Assembly (NCBI GenBank): GCA_963970005.1 | Contig: CAXAMN010004080.1 | Location: 8,024-72,023, forward strand | Reading direction: 5' to 3' | From: Durusdinium trenchii | Taxonomy: Eukaryota > Sar > Dinophyceae > Suessiales > Symbiodiniaceae | Length of the DNA stretch: 64,000 nt | In this document: positions 61,101-64,000 of the stretch, piece after piece | Position numbering within the stretch: the stretch's first letter is position 1 | Layout of the letters: each line of letters starts with the position of its first letter | Program-made: the position numbers and the translations under genes | The notes under the pieces: generated by a model | Seen by the model: only the letters and a program-made list of their open reading frames with translations | Databases searched by the model: none | What the model was told of the DNA's origin: nothing

Positions 61101-63886
61101 CGTATGGGTCAGAAGCAGGTTCATAGGTTTTAAGTGCCGGTGAAGGACTGGGAACTTATGCAAGAAGGCCAAAGCACGGGCAATGGCACAGCACCAGCGA
61201 ACTGTCTGTGCCAAGGGAGGACAATAGTAGGCGACTTGCTTCTTGTCGCGCATGTGAGCCATATACCTTTCCACGTCACCGTTTGGCATGTACTGGGTGA
61301 CAAACATGACAGGCTCTCCTGGTTGCAAGCAAGCACCCAGGAAAAGCACCAAGTCGGGATGGCGAAAGGAAGCAACCAGCTCAATCTCGCGGAGGAGCTC
61401 TTCCTCGCAAGCTTGCTTGATGTCCTCGTCCTCATCCTCAGCTTCCTCCTCCGCATCAAAGTTTAACTCTGGCTGCTCCGCATCCATGCCCAGTGATTGG
61501 CAAAAACTTGCTGACTTCGACACATGTGTGAGCATTCTCCTGCGTTCCATCTTGACACATTTCACCACCACTTGTGTTCCATGCCAATCTGCCAGGTGCA
61601 CAGTGCTTTTCAAGGTAGTGCCCAGCTGCTTCCTTAGCTTCAACTCCGAAGCTTTCAGCAACCAAGCGCTCTCCCGCCCTTTCTGCTCCAAAGATGTTTG
61701 GATCTCAGCTCCTCCGTCCTCCAGGAGCCGTTGGATGTGAAAGTTCTGCACCTTCAACGCTATGTCCATAGGTGACATGCCCGCACTGTCAATGACATTC
61801 ACATTAGCCTTGTGCCTCAGCAAAAGCCGAGCAGTCTCCTTTGCACCTGCCGATTTGCACCCGCAAACACTGTGCAAAGCTGTCCGGGCATTATGATCCT
61901 GGTAGTTCACATCTGCCTTCTCATCAAGAAGACTCTTGACGTTGACAGGATCACCCGCAGCGCTGGCATAAAAAGGCGCACCTGATTCAGGAAAGGCTCG
62001 GGTTGAATCTTCTCGGGTTCGGGTTTCTCTGTGTGGCCAAGCAACATGGGCAAAGGATTCTCCATGGCAGCCATTTGTCAGTGAAGAGCACCCCCGAACT
62101 CCTTTGGCCAAGATGGCTACAGCTTCCTGCTTTCAACCTCAGGTCTCACAGGCGAAAAGGAAAAGAAAGTATATACTAATACCAACGAGCCAGTACATGC
62201 CAGTACTACGTTACGATCGAATCGCTCCAGTTCCCATCACTTTCATGGCACCTGGCAGAAGGTCCCGCCGCGCCAGCAGCACCTCGGCCAGACCGCGGGC
62301 AGCGCCCCGGCGCTCCACCTCGGAGACGTCCTCGTTCTGCTCCTCGTTTTAGGCCAGGCGACTTGCTCCGGGTGGCGAGCCAAAGCAGGACCACTCCACT
62401 CCATTCATGGGACCTACAGTGACCTACGGTTCAGGAATGGAGAAGATGAAGCAAGAAGCACCATCCAGGAACCGGCAGGCAACACGAAGCTTTCACTTCA
62501 AGCTGGGTGACACGAAGAGCAAGAGGAAAGTTGTCTGATGGAGCACACCTTCAAAGGAAACATCAATGTTGAGGTGCCTCTCAGGAAAGAGATGATTGAA
62601 TGGCAGTGAATCAAAAGCGCGTAGCGCCCAAGCCCCTTTGTACATTGCAAATACACCCAAAGAAAGACAAAACCTATACCATAGAGTGCTGGGAGATGTT
62701 CCCCCATGTCCATCCCTGTCATCGGTACGGCCGCCAGGCCCCATCCGCACCCCTTTTCTCCCACGTCCTGACTCTTGAGGGTCTCCAGCAGAAATGGCAT
62801 CATGTCTTTGTCGCAGATCTCCGGCAGCCCAAAGGCCAAGGATCCAAAGCTCTTGGCGGCTTCGTGCTGGACCCCCACGGTCGGGTGCAACAAACACTCC
62901 TGGCTAAAGGGAGACATGCACAAGGCACTGAACATCAATCCCTTTGGAAAAAAACAATGTGGGTCTGTTGAGTGATCAAGAGAAGAGAAGTCATGCATCA
63001 AGAAAGTTCGCTTCTGATGTCACTTCTGTCGTCACCTTTCACTGCTGCTTGAGCTAAGCCAGCTAAGCGATCGAAACCGAGCTGCGCCGGCCATGTGTGG
63101 TCGATCGATTGGAGAGTGCCATGTTTTTCCATAACAGTCTTGACAGGTGATGCCAGGTGTATCTGCTGAATCCGCACAATCTCTGGCCTGAAGAAGAGGC
63201 ATAAGCTCTTGCAAATATGGCTGCAACAGGACGGGATCTGCAATCAAATTCACAGATGCACCCACGATCCTGAGAGCGAGATGTGTCGCTGAGGAGATTT
63301 TGTCAGAAGTTTTCCTTCAGTCACTGAATCCACCTTGGGATGGTCATCAAGTTGGGTTGCTGCAGCAGCTCTTCAGCAAGAAATCTCTTGGACCCTAGCT
63401 TACTAAAACATCTGTCATCTACCCATCCGCCAACAGCTTTGTCTTGTGGGAATCACATACGGCAGCTAGGTCGATAGCAAAAACCACTGGAGTCAGCAAA
63501 GGCTCTGCACACCTTTCATCTTGGCATCATGCGCCTGCTCTCGCATGGCCCGAGAGACTGTGGGGAAGAGCAACGCAAAGGCACAGGAGTCAACCTCAAT
63601 GGACCCATCGGCAGTGCAACGCTCGGTGAGTGAAGTGACAAGAAGCGGTGTATTTTGGAGTATCAGCCCACGTGACTTTTTTCCTATCAAAACAGGTGTC
63701 AGATCGATATATTTTCCTAAACTTGGAGCTCTTGAGTTGGCTTGTCAAACAAACCAGCGTGAGTGCCATGATGAAACCATCCACATCTTTAACCGTTGCT
63801 CGCTTCTTCCAAGCTTCTGTGTTCAGGAAGGTGGTGTTCGCCATCCTGTGGAGAATCTCCGTGGCCTTCTCCATGTTCGCACTATC
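48510..63886 (-). CDS. eEF3-like translation elongation factor (HEAT + two ABC + chromodomain), 5' end beyond window
   Basis: A many-exon minus-strand gene; exons found from 63886 to the stop at 48510. HEAT part: NMEKATEILHRMANTTFLNT, FALLFPTVSRAMREQ, LIADPVLLQPYLQELMPLL, EAAKSFGSLAFGLPEICDKD, ERRGAARGLAEVLLAR, ARTDDHHDVRRMATLLWKEK. ABC1: GRNGAGKTTLMSTIA, LSGGWRMKLLL, DILLLDEPTNHLD. ABC2: GIVGANGAGKSTLLNVL, IGGFSAGQKSKLTLGAAFW, IIALDEPTNYIDMETL, plus a chromodomain-like insert (RVVRGNEVLYEVQWKGR). The C-terminus ends Lys-rich (RTKKDKK). This is the architecture of eEF3, which drives late translocation and E-site tRNA release on ribosomes. The HEAT region also resembles GCN1. Several middle HEAT exons (58.2-56.6 kb) are approximate. 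An ankyrin-kinase pseudogene is nested between 62.2 and 59.6 kb. Confidence 0.9.
49419..49510 (-). CDS. eEF3-like gene, ABC2 signature exon
   Basis: Reads DMILHREIGGFSAGQKSKLT then LGAAFW. FSAGQ replaces the usual LSGGQ. The exon ends before a GA donor at 49418. Joined to 49161 it gives AAFWKPHIIALDEP as in eEF3. Confidence 0.88.
49745..50085 (-). CDS. eEF3-like gene, two exons after the chromodomain
   Basis: About 50085-49990 reads AWRRLVEEEAVKAFEVKK. About 49860-49745 reads AYDERIAAQTAGIDQRPLTQ and KEIVKHLEQFGLLS. The second corresponds to the eEF3 segment that precedes the ABC2 signature. Confidence 0.7.
50790..51612 (-). CDS. eEF3-like gene, ABC2 middle and chromodomain exons
   Basis: Exon 51612-51487 reads VYKHRNLRLAYIAQQHMFHL and STPYVYIQKRYQNGYDE (Q-loop region). 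Exon 51121 to about 51030 reads ALQRRLMEPPNEEVAKRRSD. Exon 50860-50790 reads VGSIQSRVVRGNEVLYEVQW then KGR, the chromodomain-like insert of eEF3. The first junction uses a GC donor at 51486. Confidence 0.85.
52420..53147 (-). CDS. eEF3-like gene, ABC2 Walker A exons
   Basis: Exon 53147-53020 reads EVEEHKASGGVSAAVFDKSS and KISFPIPGTLKG. A GA donor joins exon 52802-52696 (NVFFSYDDEGPMILKDISCK, GIVGANGAG). A GT donor joins 52480 onward (KSTLLNVLCGELVP), completing the P-loop GANGAGKST across the intron. Confidence 0.9.
53240..53855 (-). CDS. eEF3-like gene, ABC1 Walker B and H-loop exons
   Basis: Exon 53855-53802 reads AMMRDCDILLLDEPTNHL. A GA donor joins 53625-53510 (DKDSVEWLSEYLRSMTKTTL, MVISHDPNFLNKVCTDII). 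A GC donor joins 53390 onward (YSAKRTLDYFEGNFDAFRKA). This is the exact eEF3 order. Confidence 0.9.
53865..53965. repeat. CTACTAGGGGCTCC dispersed repeat in an intron
   Basis: Diverged members of the CTACTAG family (ACGCTACTAGGGGCTGCTGG, CGGACGCTACTAGGGGCTCC) within an intron of the eEF3-like gene. Confidence 0.65.
54444..54697 (-). CDS. eEF3-like gene, ABC1 signature exons
   Basis: Exon 54697 to about 54640 reads AALTKVGFPQSMQS. Exon 54476-54444 reads LSGGWRMKLLL, the eEF3/ABCF form of the ABC signature. A GC donor at 54443 leads to the Walker B exon. Confidence 0.8.
55035..55130. repeat. GCGATGGCCTCCAACCTAATA tandem repeat
   Basis: Five head-to-tail copies of the roughly 21 bp module GCGATGGCCTCCAACCTAAT, the clearest tandem run of the second dispersed module. 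In an intron of the eEF3-like gene. Confidence 0.9.
55150..56212 (-). CDS. eEF3-like gene, ABC1 Walker A exons
   Basis: Exon about 56212-56105 reads GVEDESLEEHRSGRSSDSLI and FLDGLRMMY. A GA donor joins 55758-55700 (GGHMLLKDALLDLRKGRRYG). A GT donor joins 55557-55453 (VGRNGAGKTTLMSTIAAGGV, TLHVKPE). A GC donor joins 55254 onward (VLVEASDLNAVQFCRKELKN). Confidence 0.9.
56620..58230 (-). CDS. eEF3-like gene, probable middle exons
   Basis: Protein-like blocks at about 58200-58060 (GFEAVEPQVGAAGVLFAQDA), 57740-57600 (DVTLEAADVAPRPALRPQLL), 57165-57070 (CPLFKESRTREGAEAAIEEE) and 56715-56625 (AAFELKAFLEKVFDPPSAED). They fill the gap between clear HEAT exons and ABC1. Borders and order of use were not verified. 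Confidence 0.5.
56922..56938 (-). other. tRNA T-arm-like sequence (isolated B box)
   Basis: The minus strand reads GGTGGTTCGAATCCACC: a perfect 5 bp T-stem with the TTCGAAT loop and an ideal B box GGTTCGAATCC. I cannot find a matching acceptor, D-arm or A box upstream, so it may be a tRNA fragment or part of a tRNA-derived SINE. Confidence 0.5.
58490..58990 (-). CDS. eEF3-like gene, HEAT exons
   Basis: About 58990-58805 reads SLLVSIFIARTDDHHDVRRM and ATLLWKEKLQSGPKAKAATF, close in layout to GCN1 HEAT units. About 58640-58490 reads RQAEVLPLLLAVLKALQQGT and QKKAAEQCLKELEVP. Confidence 0.7.
59058..59110. repeat. TG/TA microsatellite
   Basis: GTGTGTGTGTATTTATATAT repeat in an intron of the eEF3-like gene. 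Confidence 0.85.
59458..59520. repeat. GCGATGGCCTCCAACC repeats beside an exon
   Basis: Two copies of GAGCGATGGCCTCCAACC directly abut the HEAT exon ending near 59520, so the repeat may lie at an intron border. Confidence 0.7.
59520..59640 (-). CDS. eEF3-like gene, HEAT exon
   Basis: Reads SGSTAEAVAAVKTLIEEYGA then TAPHLLLPRMQEARP, an amphipathic HEAT-type helix pair. It lies on the 3' side of the nested ankyrin-kinase pseudogene and shows that the host gene continues past it. Confidence 0.6.
59860..60670. other. Intron sequence of the eEF3-like gene
   Basis: No exon recognised. Near 60640 CAAGCCGCAGCATGC and its inverse form a small palindromic cluster. Confidence 0.4.
60680..62074 (-). 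pseudogene. Nested intronless ankyrin-repeat / protein kinase gene, frameshifted
   Basis: A single open block on the minus strand. Three ankyrin units come first (PVNVKSLLDEKADVNYQD, ETARLLLRHKANVNVID), then an acidic stretch (EEEAEDEDED), then a TKL-like kinase domain: VVVKC, a catalytic loop reading HRHLKPMN (Asp of HRD replaced by His), DFGTGR and a YTAPEMMR activation-loop end. A run of six C (plus strand, 60838-60843) puts the frame out just before the last kinase subdomains; the frame one base away continues as AFRGLVSTCWAAKPEDRPSA to a stop at 60682-60680. The likely start ATG at 62074 (MAAMENPLPMLLGH) is also out of frame with the ankyrin part. It lies within an eEF3-like gene intron and is preceded by a spliced-leader-like sequence, so I read it as a retrogene turned pseudogene or a pseudokinase. 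Confidence 0.8.
62102..62123 (-). other. Relic of dinoflagellate spliced leader
   Basis: The minus strand reads CTGTAGCCATCTTGGCCAAA here. From memory the dinoflagellate spliced leader contains CCGTAGCCATTTTGGC and ends CTCAAG; about 17 of 22 positions agree. It sits about 28 bases before the first ATG of the intronless kinase block, where a leader carried through mRNA reverse transcription would be expected. Confidence 0.6.
62210..63263 (-). CDS. eEF3-like gene, HEAT exons upstream of the nested pseudogene
   Basis: About 63263-63190 reads GASVNLIADPVLLQPYLQEL. About 62930-62775 reads LLHPTVGVQHEAAKSFGSLA and GLPEICDKDMMPFLLETLKS. About 62345-62210 reads DVSEVERRGAARGLAEVLLA. The last two align by eye with the GCN1 HEAT block around RSGAAQGLAEV. 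Confidence 0.75.
63515..63886 (-). CDS. eEF3-like gene, first two exons in the window
   Basis: Exon 63886-63818 (69 bp) reads DSANMEKATEILHRMANTTF then LNT. A GA donor at 63817 joins the AG|G acceptor at 63595. Exon 63594 to about 63515 reads VDSCAFALLFPTVSRAMREQ. The pair matches the eEF3 HEAT segment around ATTFVAEV. More 5' exons must lie beyond position 64000. Confidence 0.85.
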
Positions 63887-63929
63887 CTCAAACACAACAT
63901 GTGAAAACGTCTTGCTTGTTGGAACAAAG

Positions 63930-63968
63930 AAGCTAGGTTGGAGGCCATCGCTACTAGGGTGGAGGCAA
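63930..63968. repeat. GGTTGGAGGCCATCGCTACTAG repeat
   Basis: One composite copy of the two dispersed modules in reverse orientation, followed by a second partial GGGTGGAGGC. Confidence 0.75.
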
Positions 63969-64000
63969 TGTCTAGCCGCGCTCCAGCCGTGCAACGGTTG

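Overview
The window is eukaryotic nuclear DNA, most probably from a dinoflagellate of the Symbiodiniaceae/Suessiales type. Genes are cut into many short exons whose introns begin with GC, GA or GT and almost always end AG|G. The intergenic and intronic space is full of tandem and dispersed repeats. All convincing genes lie on the minus strand, as in dinoflagellate unidirectional gene arrays. A relic of the dinoflagellate trans-spliced leader seems to sit upstream of one intronless gene. I found no bacterial operons, CRISPR array, rRNA or intact tRNA.

Layout, left to right. 1-14 kb is repeat-rich. It holds fragments of an exostosin-type (GT47) glycosyltransferase gene (1.9-3.4 kb), an unrecognised multi-exon gene (4.6-6.5 kb), two large tandem arrays (8.6-9.2 and 9.66-11.2 kb) and a lone EF-hand exon (13.75 kb). 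14.56-24.84 kb holds one long gene for a predicted secreted protein of about 1,469 residues. It has a signal peptide, fascin-like beta-trefoil repeats, three CGWYGCRV repeats, a PAN/apple-like cysteine domain and a C-terminal region of unknown type. Its 4.3 kb intron contains several satellite arrays, a LINE fragment and a fold-back element. 24.9-27.8 kb has no gene I can support.

27.8-42.3 kb is a 23-exon calcium-dependent protein kinase (CDPK) gene, read almost completely: kinase core, junction domain and four EF-hands. One of its introns carries a 5.27 kb Ty1/copia-like LTR retrotransposon with matching LTRs, a primer-binding site and a 5 bp target-site duplication. 44.2-44.5 kb holds an exon starting Met-Gly with neighbouring cysteines. 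48.5 kb to beyond the right edge is an eEF3-like elongation factor gene: HEAT repeats, two ABC ATPase domains and a chromodomain-like insert. A nested intronless ankyrin-kinase pseudogene, probably a retrogene, sits in one of its introns.

The recognisable genes cover surface or secreted adhesion (beta-trefoil protein, GT47 enzyme), calcium signalling (CDPK) and translation elongation (eEF3-like). I see no evidence that they form one pathway. Exon borders were placed by eye from reading-frame continuity, splice dinucleotides and family knowledge. The secreted-protein model (4,410 nt) and the CDPK model (1,479 nt) each close in frame across every junction.
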